A DNA stretch of 64,000 nt from Maricaulis sp034670125 (GTDB lineage Bacteria > Pseudomonadota > Alphaproteobacteria > Caulobacterales > Maricaulaceae): contig NZ_JAXMOC010000005.1 of assembly GCF_034670125.1 (NCBI RefSeq), positions 1-64,000 on the forward strand. The letters run 5' to 3'. Below are positions 25,453 through 33,980 of the stretch, piece after piece. Every line of letters starts with the position of its first letter. Position 1 is the first letter of the stretch. The position numbers and the translations under genes were made by a program. Below the pieces are notes generated by a model. It saw only the letters and a program-made list of their open reading frames with translations, did no database searches and was not told where the DNA came from.

Positions 25453-26475
25453 CTAGTAGATGAGTTCATCATCGGCGCCGCCATCGGCCAGCATGATCTC
25501 GCCCTTGGCGGCGAGGTCCTTGGCCATGGAAACGATCGATTGTTGCGCCTGGTCGACGTCTTTCAGGCGAACCGGGCCGAGCGAGGCCATGTCTTCGCGC
25601 ATGATCTTGGCGGCGCGCTCGGACATGTTCGAGAAGAACAGGTCGCGCAGGCTGTCGGATGCCCCTTTCATCGCCAGGCCCATCTGGTCCTTGTCGATCG
25701 AGCGCATCAGTGTCTGGATGCCGCCCGGGTCGAGCTTGGAGAGGTCTTCGAAGACGAACATCAGCGACCGGATCTTCTCGGCACTCTCGCGATTGCGCTC
25801 TTCCAGCGCGGCGAGGAAGCGGTTCTCGGTCTGGCGGTCGAAATTGTTGAAGATCGACGCCATCATCTCGTGGCTGTCATGCTTGGAGGTGCGGGCCAGG
25901 TTCGACATGAACTCGGTCCGCAGCGTCTCCTCGATCCGGTCCAGAATCTCGCGCTGGACCGGTTCCATGCGCAGCATGCGGGTGACAACTTCCAGCGCAA
26001 AATCCTCGGGCAGGGCGCCCAGCACGCGGCTGGCATGCTCGGACTTCACCTTGGACAGCACCACGGCGACGGTCTGCGGGTATTCATTCTTGAGATAATT
26101 GGCGAGCACGACCTCGTTCACATTGCCGAGCTTGTCCCACATGGTCCGGCCGGCCGGACCGCGCAGCTCCTCCATGATCGACTCGACCTTGTCGCCCGGC
26201 AGGAAGGAGCCAAGCAGGCGCTGGGTCGCTTCGAATGACCCCATCAGGGAGCCGGTCGAGGACATCTGGCCGACAAAGTCGACGATCAGTTTTTCGACAG
26301 CCGACGACGTCACGGTGCCCAGATTCGACATCGCCTGGGAGACTTCGCGAATTTCCTCCTCGTCCAGATGTTGCCACATGCTTTCGCCCTCATCGCCGAG
26401 GGCAAGCAGCATCACCGCGGCCTTTTCGGGGCCGGTCAGGCGGGTCGGATCTTCAATGGCGCGCTTGTCAGACAT
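25453..26475 (-). CDS. fliG: flagellar motor switch protein FliG
   Basis: This 340-aa C-ring protein couples ion flow to rotation. It has an N-terminal FliF-binding domain (LTGPEKAAVMLLALGDEGESMWQHL), a middle domain with the EHASRVLGALPEDFALEVVTRM helix, and a C-terminal torque domain. The torque domain carries charged MFVFEDLSKLDPGGIQTLMRSIDKDQ and SERAAKIMREDMASLGPVRLKDVDQAQ. It starts eight bases after the fliF stop, within the fliF operon. Length and motifs are standard. Confidence 0.96.
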   Translation of the reverse strand: MSDKRAIEDPTRLTGPEKAAVMLLALGDEGESMWQHLDEEEIREVSQAMSNLGTVTSSAVEKLIVDFVGQMSSTGSLMGSFEATQRLLGSFLPGDKVESIMEELRGPAGRTMWDKLGNVNEVVLANYLKNEYPQTVAVVLSKVKSEHASRVLGALPEDFALEVVTRMLRMEPVQREILDRIEETLRTEFMSNLARTSKHDSHEMMASIFNNFDRQTENRFLAALEERNRESAEKIRSLMFVFEDLSKLDPGGIQTLMRSIDKDQMGLAMKGASDSLRDLFFSNMSERAAKIMREDMASLGPVRLKDVDQAQQSIVSMAKDLAAKGEIMLADGGADDELIY

Positions 26476-26483
26476 GGTCGAGC

Positions 26484-28136
26484 TCAGCTCTCATGCAGCC
26501 AGGTCCGGAGGATCGAGATCGACTCTTCCGGGTGGGATTCAACGATATTGGCGACTTTCTTCAGCGACGATGCCTTCACCTGGCCGTCAATCTTCTCGAT
26601 ATCGATCGAGTCGTCGCTACTGGCGCCGCCGGCAGCGGGCAAGGCCGCCGGACGGTTCGGCTGGGTCGGCAGGGCGGTGGGAGCCTGGGCGCCGCCAATC
26701 GCACCGTCCATGCCGGCTCCGGCCAGGGCGAGACCCTGCGGCATGGCCACACCGCTGGCACCTTTGACCAGAGGCCGGGCGACCAGGAAGATGATCAGCA
26801 GGGCGGTGATGAACATGACGCCAATTTCGGCGGCGCGCATGATGTCGCTCTTGGTGAAGGACATACCGCTGGTGGCGGGCGTGCCCAGCAGCGGATCGGT
26901 TCGGGCGAATTCGATCTGGCTGACGGTCAACAGGTCCTGGCGGGCACCGGGCTCGCTGACAAAACCCATCGCCGAACGGACCAGGGCTTCGATGCGATCG
27001 ATTTCCGACTGGGGCCGTTCACGCCAGGTGACCGTACCGTCCTCGGCAGTTTCCAGAACCCCGTCGACGGCCACGGCGACCGACAGGCGATTGATGGCGC
27101 CGGCCTCGATGATCTCGGTGCGGGTCGTGGAGGAAATCTCGTAATTGACCCGCTCGCTGGTGCTTTCGCGATTGGAGCGGCTGCCTGAACCTTCGGCAGC
27201 CGATCCGTCGGCCGCATCGGGCAGGTTCTCGGACGCCGAGACACGGTTCTGGTTGGCGCCGTCCTGGTCGTTGGACAGGTCCTCGCCGCGTTCGCGTGAA
27301 CGCACCACCTGACCGTCCGGGTCATAGGTTTCAGAGCTTTGGGTGATGCTTTGACGGTTGAGTTCGGCGTTGACCTGGACCCGGGCCGCGCCGGCGCCGA
27401 CGACACCTTCGACGATGTCGAGAATGTTCTGGCGCAGCTGGGCCTCGATCTCGCCGCGACGCTCGTCCATCAGCATCGAACCGGCTGACTGGCCGTCGCC
27501 GCCGCTGGCCAGCTGACGGCCGCGATCATCGGCGATGGAGACCCCGCCGGGCGCGATGCCGGAAGACGAGGCGACGATGTTGCGGATGACGCGGACCTGT
27601 TCCGAGTTCAACCGGCCATTGGTCGAAATGGTGACAGCGGCCGTTGGTGCCTGCTGGTCGCGCGAGAACAGGCGGCGCTCCGGCAGGTTGAGATGGACGC
27701 GGGCGGCGCTGACATAGTTGAGCGACTGGATCGTCCGGGCCAGCTCGCCTTCGGTGGCGCGCTTGGCGTTGATATTCTGCACGAAGCTGGTCTGGCCGAA
27801 ACTGTCCTGGCGGTCGAAGATTTCGTATCCGACCGAGGCGCCGCTCAGCGGGCCGTTCGAGGCGACGCGTACCCGCGCTTCGTCAACCTGCTCGCGGGCG
27901 ACATAAATGGCCGACCCGCCTTCGCGGATCTCATACGGGATGTTGGCCTGGTCGAGCAGCTGGGAGGTAGCGACCGCCTCGGACGGGTCGAGTCCGGAAT
28001 AGAGCAGGGACTGGCTGGCGCCGCCCATGGCACCGGAAAAATACATGAGCGCGGCGGCGACACCGGCAGCCAGGCCGAAAATTGCGGTCAGACGCCCGGC
28101 CCCGAAAGCCCTGAACTGTTCAAAAAGCGCGTTCAC
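26484..28136 (-). CDS. fliF: flagellar MS-ring protein FliF
   Basis: This 550-aa inner-membrane ring protein has a first membrane segment at about 16-35 (LTAIFGLAAGVAAALMYFSG). The periplasmic ring-building motifs follow (LYSGLDPSEAVATSQLLDQANIPYEI, SFVQNINAKRATEGELARTIQSL). A disordered Ser/Asn-rich insert and a second membrane segment (VMFITALLIIFLVARPLV, near 445) follow. The C-terminal FliG-binding tail ends SILRTWLHES. It is the first gene of the leftward early flagellar operon, and a CtrA-like box lies 71-85 bases upstream. Confidence 0.96.
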   Translation of the reverse strand: MNALFEQFRAFGAGRLTAIFGLAAGVAAALMYFSGAMGGASQSLLYSGLDPSEAVATSQLLDQANIPYEIREGGSAIYVAREQVDEARVRVASNGPLSGASVGYEIFDRQDSFGQTSFVQNINAKRATEGELARTIQSLNYVSAARVHLNLPERRLFSRDQQAPTAAVTISTNGRLNSEQVRVIRNIVASSSGIAPGGVSIADDRGRQLASGGDGQSAGSMLMDERRGEIEAQLRQNILDIVEGVVGAGAARVQVNAELNRQSITQSSETYDPDGQVVRSRERGEDLSNDQDGANQNRVSASENLPDAADGSAAEGSGSRSNRESTSERVNYEISSTTRTEIIEAGAINRLSVAVAVDGVLETAEDGTVTWRERPQSEIDRIEALVRSAMGFVSEPGARQDLLTVSQIEFARTDPLLGTPATSGMSFTKSDIMRAAEIGVMFITALLIIFLVARPLVKGASGVAMPQGLALAGAGMDGAIGGAQAPTALPTQPNRPAALPAAGGASSDDSIDIEKIDGQVKASSLKKVANIVESHPEESISILRTWLHES

Positions 28137-28206
28137 GTGGAAATCCCTGCCTCAGAGTGTGCGCTTCATCAGCGAAGCACTGGGCAGAATTTTCCTACCT
28201 GTCGGG

Positions 28207-28221
28207 TAAACGAGACTTTAA
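28207..28221 (-). promoter_or_regulatory. CtrA-like box upstream of fliF
   Basis: On the minus strand the sequence is TTAA-AGTCTCG-TTTA, one mismatch from TTAA-N7-TTAA with exact N7 spacing, 71-85 bases before the fliF start. In Caulobacter the fliF operon is a direct CtrA target, so position and motif agree. Confidence 0.6.
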
Positions 28222-28316
28222 TACGCTTGCATACGTGATGACCGGCGCCCGATTAGCCAATCAGGGCACGCAATTCTTGCGCAGCAGGCGCGGCCATTCT
28301 CTCACTGTCGCGCGAG

Positions 28317-28347
28317 AACGGCGACCGAGGGGGCGCGGTCGCCGTTC
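28317..28347 (-). terminator. hairpin downstream of sciP
   Basis: AACGGCGACCG (28317-28327) and CGGTCGCCGTT (28337-28347) form a perfect 11-bp stem, 25 bases beyond the sciP stop. There is only a weak T stretch on the minus strand. It may insulate sciP from the fliF promoter. Confidence 0.5.
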
Positions 28348-28371
28348 ATCATGCGCCAGCCAGGGGGGGAG

Positions 28372-28641
28372 CTAGCGGTATTGTTGGATACGGGTCGTCC
28401 GCAGTCCGGCCAGGCCGTGCCGGTCGATCGACCGCTGCCAGCCGAGGAATTCCTCGACGGTCAGTGAGTATCGCTGACACGCCTGTTCCAGCGTGAGAAG
28501 GCCACCTCTTACCGCGGCGACGACTTCTGCCTTGCGCCGAACCACCCAACGCTGGGTGCTCGGGTTGGGCAGGTCACCAAGTGTCAGCGGGCTACCATCC
28601 GGTCCAATGACGAAGTTTTCTTTTTTAAGGCGCGGTTGCAT
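28372..28641 (-). CDS. sciP: CtrA inhibitor SciP (DUF1153)
   Basis: This 89-aa DNA-binding protein is counted from ATG 28641; the in-frame upstream extension is dispensable. It shows the family hallmark NFVIGPDGSPLTLGDLPNP, then RWVVRRKAEVVAAVRGGLLTLEQACQRYSLTVEEFLGWQ (helix-turn-helix), and ends GLAGLRTTRIQQYR. In Caulobacter, SciP binds CtrA-dependent promoters in swarmer cells and blocks CtrA-driven transcription; CtrA activates sciP in turn. It lies between fliF and flgE, the flagellar neighbourhood also seen in Caulobacter. Two N7-spaced CtrA-like boxes lie just upstream. Confidence 0.93.
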   Translation of the reverse strand: MQPRLKKENFVIGPDGSPLTLGDLPNPSTQRWVVRRKAEVVAAVRGGLLTLEQACQRYSLTVEEFLGWQRSIDRHGLAGLRTTRIQQYR

Positions 28642-28692
28642 GTCCGGTCCCCGTTCTTTTTTTGTTTGTAGGATCAACCTACACGCAGCCCT

Positions 28693-28731
28693 TTAACATC
28701 GCCCTAAACTGCTGGGTAAATTTACGTTTAA
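28693..28731 (-). promoter_or_regulatory. two CtrA-like boxes upstream of sciP
   Basis: TTAA-CATCGCC-CTAA (28693-28707) and TAAA-TTTACGT-TTAA (28717-28731) both have exact N7 spacing and one mismatch to TTAA-N7-TTAA. They lie 52-90 bases before the sciP start. This fits CtrA activation of its own inhibitor. Confidence 0.6.
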
Positions 28732-28830
28732 TGGGGTCGGTAAAATCCCGCTCTAAATGTTCCGATCGGCCTCACTTTCCGGTCATAAAAAATGGGCGGC
28801 CCGAGAAACAGGACGCCCGGCCACCCGGTC

Positions 28831-28863
28831 AAAAAAAAGGGCCCCGCCAATGGCAGGGCCCCG
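28831..28863 (-). terminator. intrinsic terminator of fliK-flgD-flgE
   Basis: On the minus strand a GGGGCCCTGCC...GGCGGGGCCC hairpin is followed by eight T. It lies 24 bases after the flgE stop. Confidence 0.88.
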
Positions 28864-28886
28864 AGAAAGAAGCGGTTGGGTGATGG

Positions 28887-30272
28887 TTAGCGCTTCATTC
28901 GGATGGCTTCGTCGAGCATTTCATCGGCGGTGGTGATGATTTTCGACGAGGCGGAGTAAGCCCGCTGGGTGGTGATCAGGTTGGTGAACTCATTGGCGAG
29001 ATCGACGTTTGAACTCTCCAGGGTCGAGGCCGCGATCTGGCCCGACGAGCCCAGGCCCGGCGGGTTGAGCGTGTAGGCACCGGATTCCGGGGTCACGGTA
29101 AAGGTACCGCCCGACTGGGCATCGAGACCGTCCGGATTGATGAAGGTGGCGACGGGGATCTGATAGATCTTGCGCACGATGCCGTTGTTGAACTTGGCAA
29201 AGACGAATCCGTCATTGTCCACGTCCACGCTCGAGAAATTGCCGAACGCCGAACCATTCACATTGGTCGAGAGCAGGGCCGACGGGCTGTCATACTGCGT
29301 GAACCCGCCCGGCGCGTTCGGTGAACCGAAGTCCAGCGTGATGGACTGGGCATCGACACCGGTCGCCGCGGCCCACTGGAACTCGGTCGCGCCAAGGGCG
29401 GCGACATTGGTCGACGACAGGAAGTCGAGCTGGGTCGGCAGCGTGGTGTTGGCACTGTCGATGCGGCCCTGGGCGTCAAAGGCGACGGTCCCGGTCAGCA
29501 TCTGGCCGTCAACGAGGCCGGCACCGGTGGTGAGATCGGCGGCCGGGACCATGTGGACTTCGGCGTGCCACTGATTGGGGGTCGCGCTCTTGAGCATCGA
29601 GATGGTCAGGGTGCGGACACCGCCGACGCTGTCATAGAACGGGATGGAACGCTGGAAGTCTGGCGTCACCGTGCCTGACGACATGTTGTTGGCCGAGATC
29701 GAGGCATCATAGGTGGCTTCGTCAGCCGAGATCGCCTGGCTCTGTTGCAGGTTGGCGTTGATGCCCATGATCGTCGTCGCCTCGGCGGCACCACCGATCG
29801 AGGACAGGTTGATGGTCTCGAGCGCGTTGAGGTCGGACGGGTTCTGCGGAACCGAACCGTCGGCAGCCACAGGCCAGCCGGCCAGATACTTGCCGGCATC
29901 ATTGCGCAGGTAACCGCTCGTATCCGGTGTGAAACGGCCGGCGCGGGTGAAGGACACCGGGTCGGAGGAATCCACGGTCGCATCGTCGCGGACGACAAAG
30001 AAGCCGCGGCCGGAGATGGCAAGGTCGGTCGGCGAGGAGCCGGCGGTCAGCAGGCCACTTTCGCCAATGGCGAGACGGGCGACTGAATTCACACCGGCAG
30101 CCGAATAGCCCTTGGTCGAGCTGTCACTGTCATAGAGCGGTGTGAAGACCGCCGAGGCGCGCTTGTAGCCCACCGTGTTGACGTTCGCGATATTGTCCGA
30201 AATCGAGGCGAGGGCGTTCGAGTTCGAGATCAGGCCGGATGCGCCGGCCAAAAGCGCTGAATTGATACTCAT
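28887..30272 (-). CDS. flgE: flagellar hook protein FlgE
   Basis: This 461-aa hook subunit is exported through the flagellar rod. It has the N-terminal rod/hook signature SGLISNSNALASISDNIANVNTVGYKRASAVF and middle FlgE D2-type strands. The C-terminal helix reads LESSNVDLANEFTNLITTQRAYSASSKIITTADEMLDEAIRMKR. Length resembles alphaproteobacterial FlgE. It lies 102 bases after flgD on the same strand. I saw no clear sigma-54 site in that gap, so it is likely transcribed from the promoter upstream of fliK. Confidence 0.94.
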   Translation of the reverse strand: MSINSALLAGASGLISNSNALASISDNIANVNTVGYKRASAVFTPLYDSDSSTKGYSAAGVNSVARLAIGESGLLTAGSSPTDLAISGRGFFVVRDDATVDSSDPVSFTRAGRFTPDTSGYLRNDAGKYLAGWPVAADGSVPQNPSDLNALETINLSSIGGAAEATTIMGINANLQQSQAISADEATYDASISANNMSSGTVTPDFQRSIPFYDSVGGVRTLTISMLKSATPNQWHAEVHMVPAADLTTGAGLVDGQMLTGTVAFDAQGRIDSANTTLPTQLDFLSSTNVAALGATEFQWAAATGVDAQSITLDFGSPNAPGGFTQYDSPSALLSTNVNGSAFGNFSSVDVDNDGFVFAKFNNGIVRKIYQIPVATFINPDGLDAQSGGTFTVTPESGAYTLNPPGLGSSGQIAASTLESSNVDLANEFTNLITTQRAYSASSKIITTADEMLDEAIRMKR

Positions 30273-30374
30273 AATGCGTGCTCCTGGCGTTTTGGTTGAT
30301 TTTACGGAGCTTTCTGCTGGTCAGGTTGGCCGGATCGCCCTTCTGGCGGTCCGGATCAGGCCGGCGGCCTGGCG

Positions 30375-31040
30375 TTAGTTGGTGTTGGCGTCCTTGATGG
30401 ACATGACAGAGGAAAGCGGGACGCGGATACCGCCCATTTCCACGACGACTTCGGATCCGGACAGGTCCACACCTGTGACCCGGGCCGCAGCCTGGATGCC
30501 GACGGCGAGCTCTTCGCCGTCTGCGTCCTGGGCGATGATTTCCAGCGTGTAGACGCCATCATCGAGTGCTGCGCCTCCATCGCCGAGACCGTCCCAGGTG
30601 AAATCATGCGAGCCGGTCGAGGTCTCGCCATCACGGCGTGCCACGATCCGCTCATCTTCATCGCGAATGATGATCGAATTCGTAGTCGCATCACTGGGCA
30701 GTGTGTACTCCCAGCTGGCTTCGCCTTCCTGCAGGAAGGCCTGCGGTGTCTGGGCCGTAGCGATGCGGCCGATATAGCTGACCGAGGCGCTCTGCGCGGC
30801 GGCTGACTGAAGCAGCAACAGGTTTTCCAGGTTCTGGTTCTGGGCGATCTGCTGTTCGACACTGGAGAAATCGACCAGCTGGTTCACGAACTGGGTCGAG
30901 TCCAGCGGATTGAGCGGGTCCTGGTTTTTCATCTGCTCGGTGAGCAGGGTCAGGAACATCTCGAAATTGTCGGCCAGCCCGGTCTGCGAATTCGCGAGGG
31001 AGGGGCTGGTGGCACCGAGGCCGGAGACTGCATCTACCAT
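30375..31040 (-). CDS. flgD: flagellar hook capping/assembly protein FlgD
   Basis: This 221-aa scaffold caps the growing hook. The N-terminal signature is MFLTLLTEQMKNQDPLNPLDSTQFVNQLVDFSSVEQQI. It is followed by a FlgD tudor/Ig-like region (GDGGAALDDGVYTLEIIAQDADGE) and a C-terminal ALPLSSVMSI-like end (GGIRVPLSSVMSI). It starts nine bases after the fliK stop, so the two genes are tightly linked in the hook operon. Confidence 0.94.
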   Translation of the reverse strand: MVDAVSGLGATSPSLANSQTGLADNFEMFLTLLTEQMKNQDPLNPLDSTQFVNQLVDFSSVEQQIAQNQNLENLLLLQSAAAQSASVSYIGRIATAQTPQAFLQEGEASWEYTLPSDATTNSIIIRDEDERIVARRDGETSTGSHDFTWDGLGDGGAALDDGVYTLEIIAQDADGEELAVGIQAAARVTGVDLSGSEVVVEMGGIRVPLSSVMSIKDANTN

Positions 31041-31049
31041 CGTGTACTC

Positions 31050-33452
31050 CTAGACCTGCACGTCGACGCCGGTGCGTCCGGACAACAGGAAGCCGTAGGC
31101 CGAGCGCGGGCGGGCGGACAATTCGTCCTCGGCGCGCCGGGCCAGTTCATTGGTCTGAGTGAAGACCGGCAGCGCGTCGCCGGTATCGCGATCGTCATCG
31201 CCTGCCGGGTCCTGGCCGTCATTCATCTGGAAACTCAGCCCGTCCTCATCCAGCTCCAGCCCGGCCTCGGCCAGGGAGCGTTCGAGGTCGCGCGCCGAAC
31301 GCTGCAACTCATTGAGGGTCTCGGGACGCTCCACCGTCAGGACGGCGTGGACGCGATTGTCGGCCCGCAACTCGATTCGCACATCGACCTTGCCCAGTTC
31401 AGCCGGGTCGAGCCGGATGTCGAAAACGCGGTTGCCGTTGGATACATGTTTGGTGATCTGGCCGGCAAGCTGGGTGGTGGTGTGCGGCGTGAAACGGTGT
31501 AGCTGGCTGCCGGTGCGATCAGCGGCCATCCGCCCCTCCAACCGCGACAGGTTGAAGTCTGCATCGGCCTGGACAGCCGCATCGAGTGATGCGCCGTCCA
31601 GCCTGGCGGCCTGCTGGGCCTGGGCCTCACCGAGGGCGGCAGGAAGCGGCGTGATCGGAGCGCCGGATTGGGCTGCGGTGGGCAGCGCGTCCTTGGTCGC
31701 GGCCAGGACGGCGGCCGGATCGCTGTTGGTCGCTGAGGCACCGGCTGCACCGGTCGCCGCGCTGGCAGACGGATTGGCCGGCGAGGTCGAACCCGGAGCG
31801 GCGTTGAAAGTCGGGGCACCGCCTTGCGATCCCGGCGACGGGCGGGCCGCGAGGCTGCTGGCGGTCTGGATGGTCGGCGTGTCGCCACCGCGCTGGCGCA
31901 GCGGTGTCGGGTCGACAGGCTCCCCGGACGTGCGGGCCGCCGCGGTTGCGGTGGGCTGGCCGGAGGCGGACGCTGAAGCTGTCGTCTTGCCGGTTGCGGT
32001 CGCCTTGGCCACGCCAGCGGCAGGCTTGTTTGGAGCTGCCGAATTCTGCCCCGATGCCGGAGCCGGCTGGGCTGGCGCTTGCGCAAAGGCCGGCACCGTC
32101 GTGGCCGCCGGATTTGGTCCTGCGGGAGACGGGCCGGAGCTGGCGGGTGTCGCGTTGGCAGCAGCGGCGTTGCCTGAAGTGATGGTGCCTGTTGCTGTCA
32201 GAGGCGTGGCGGTGACGGACTCCGTTGCCTTGGCAAGGGTGTGTCCGGCCTCTGTGCCGGGTGAGCCGACCAGGGCCGCCGCCGGCTTGGTTGCAACCGG
32301 GATCGTGGCTGCCGGGCTGCCGGCACCCGCGACGACAGGATTAGTGTTCGCCGGGATTTGAGGGCCCACGCCGGGCGGTGCGATCGGTGTGCGGGTGGCG
32401 CTGTTGATGGCAGCCGAAGGCATGGGTTTGGCGCCGTCGGCCTGAGCCGGATTCATGTCCGGTCCCGATGCCGGTGCCGCAGAGGGCGTCAGCGCAGGAG
32501 CCACTGGCCCCGGCCCGGACGGCAATGGGGCTGATACCGGGGCTGATATCGGGGCTGCACCTGACGCTGATTGAGTCGCAGCTGTGGTTGTCGGTGTGGC
32601 AGGCGATACCGGTGCCGTCCCGTGCGTGATGGTTTCGGATACCGGCTTGCCGACGGATATGCGTTTGTCACTGCTGCCAGCGGTGGCGGCAAGGACCGGC
32701 GTGGCAGCGGTGTCTGTGACTGAGATTGTCGTGGTCGCGGGTGTCGCCAGCGCCGGGGTCGATCCGGAAGGCGCGATGGTTTCGGATACCGGCTTGCCGA
32801 CCGATATGCGTTTGTCACTGCTGCCAGCGGTGGCGGCAAGGACCGGCGCTGTGGCGGTCGTCGTCTCGTCGGGTGTGGCCGACGGGGCCGTTGCAAGGGA
32901 CGCGGTCGCATTGGTCGTGCCCGTCGAGTTGGTCGTGCCCGTCGAGTTGGTCGTGCCCGTCGGGTTGGCGGGATCGATGACGTCCTGCACCTGCACGCCC
33001 GGCTTGGTGATGGAGCGGATGACCGGAGCGACCGGGGTGACCGGGATCACCTCTTCGACCATCAGCTCGGTACCCGCTTCGCCAGACAAGCCTGCTTGTG
33101 TCAGGCCCGCTTGTGACAGACCAGCCGGTGGCGGCGGCGCCACCATCGCGGGTGCGGCGGTGAGACCGGTGGTGTTTGCGGGCTGGGCCACAGTCTGAGC
33201 CACAGTCGGGGTCGGTGCGTCGAGGGGAAGCGGTGACGTGCTGGCCATGGCCGCGTTGCGGACCGGCGTGGCTGCGCCAATCGCCGACTGGGCCTGGCTG
33301 GCAGTGACCAGCAGCGCGAAGGGAGAGCTGTCTGCCACTGCGCCATTGACGCCCTGGAATGCATGGCCCGATCCGGCCGCAGGCTGCGCCAGTGCACCGC
33401 CGGCAGGTCCGGCGTCGGTCAGCAAGGTCGCAGGTGTCAGGTTCAGCGTCAT
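31050..33452 (-). CDS. fliK: flagellar hook-length control protein FliK
   Basis: This 800-aa protein is counted from ATG 33452, preceded by GAAGAG. The long N-terminal part is low-complexity (Ala, Pro, Thr, Ser, Gly) with internal duplications. A 26-residue unit around SSDKRISVGKPVSETI occurs twice, and NSTGTT-type units occur three times. The C-terminal Flg_hook domain (about 660-760) reads FDIRLDPAELGKVDVRIELRA and RPETLNELQRSARDLERSLAEAGLE. FliK measures hook length and switches export specificity. It is about twice the length of enteric FliK; the extra length is repeats. It heads the fliK-flgD-flgE unit. Confidence 0.9.
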   Translation of the reverse strand: MTLNLTPATLLTDAGPAGGALAQPAAGSGHAFQGVNGAVADSSPFALLVTASQAQSAIGAATPVRNAAMASTSPLPLDAPTPTVAQTVAQPANTTGLTAAPAMVAPPPPAGLSQAGLTQAGLSGEAGTELMVEEVIPVTPVAPVIRSITKPGVQVQDVIDPANPTGTTNSTGTTNSTGTTNATASLATAPSATPDETTTATAPVLAATAGSSDKRISVGKPVSETIAPSGSTPALATPATTTISVTDTAATPVLAATAGSSDKRISVGKPVSETITHGTAPVSPATPTTTAATQSASGAAPISAPVSAPLPSGPGPVAPALTPSAAPASGPDMNPAQADGAKPMPSAAINSATRTPIAPPGVGPQIPANTNPVVAGAGSPAATIPVATKPAAALVGSPGTEAGHTLAKATESVTATPLTATGTITSGNAAAANATPASSGPSPAGPNPAATTVPAFAQAPAQPAPASGQNSAAPNKPAAGVAKATATGKTTASASASGQPTATAAARTSGEPVDPTPLRQRGGDTPTIQTASSLAARPSPGSQGGAPTFNAAPGSTSPANPSASAATGAAGASATNSDPAAVLAATKDALPTAAQSGAPITPLPAALGEAQAQQAARLDGASLDAAVQADADFNLSRLEGRMAADRTGSQLHRFTPHTTTQLAGQITKHVSNGNRVFDIRLDPAELGKVDVRIELRADNRVHAVLTVERPETLNELQRSARDLERSLAEAGLELDEDGLSFQMNDGQDPAGDDDRDTGDALPVFTQTNELARRAEDELSARPRSAYGFLLSGRTGVDVQV
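32628..32967. repeat. internal direct repeats in fliK
   Basis: A block of about 73 bases around GTTTCGGATACCGGCTTGCC is present at 32628-32700 and again at 32777-32849, nearly identical. An 18-base unit GTCGTGCCCGTCGAGTTG is tandemly repeated three times at 32914-32967 (last copy with one change). All are in frame, so length changes here would keep fliK open. Confidence 0.85.
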
Positions 33453-33508
33453 GGGTGCTCTTCGACTGCGCCAAGGCACACATCATGCCTCGTCTCATCG
33501 GGATGATC

Positions 33509-33523
33509 GCAAGCGCTGTGCCA
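33509..33523 (-). promoter_or_regulatory. sigma-54 promoter of fliK-flgD-flgE
   Basis: On the minus strand TGGCAC-AGCGC-TTGC is a perfect -24/-12 match with N5 spacing, 57 bases before the fliK start. FlbD, encoded in this window, is the expected activator. Confidence 0.8.
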
Positions 33524-33760
33524 ATTGAGGAGTGTCTAACATTCTGAAATTACGCGTTAATTTGGCGGTAACACCTTGCGATGGGCAGGAATATCCGACC
33601 TCGATTGCCGCCGGTGGGCGCAATTTGCCGGGTCACCGGCCTCGGCCGCCGGGCGCCCCGTTCGTGACCTTGTTACCGCGCGTGAGCGCGTGCAGCCGCC
33701 CGCGAGGGACCGGGGATCGTTTAGTTGATGGCCGGGCTGGCGAGGGACTGGCCGGGGATT

Positions 33761-33775
33761 GGCCCGGCGCTTGCG
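33761..33775 (+). promoter_or_regulatory. sigma-54-like promoter upstream of flgK
   Basis: TGGCCC-GGCGC-TTGC matches the -24/-12 consensus with one change in the -24 element. It is 206 bases before flgK, a longer leader than usual. A second, poorer candidate (TGGGCA-N4-TTGC) lies nearer the gene. The 528-base fliK-flgK interval otherwise holds no convincing gene. Confidence 0.5.
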
Positions 33776-33980
33776 ATGGTTAAGGCACGCCCGGCCCGCA
33801 TCTGTCAGGACCGGACCATGGAAAGCGAATGAAAAAGCAAATGAAGGCATATGGTTACGGCATGGATCGCCCGGTGAAGGCCCGCCTCGGGCTGAGCGCC
33901 GCGCTGGGCAATGCTTGCCGCTTTGACGGCAGATTCCGCCGGGACCGCCTCGATTTTGCCGCCTGTGCAGGGAGCCACAC

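Noticed and set aside
32914..32967. CRISPR-like short repeats
   Set aside because: The units are contiguous 18-base in-frame repeats in fliK without spacers. No CRISPR array was found anywhere in the window.
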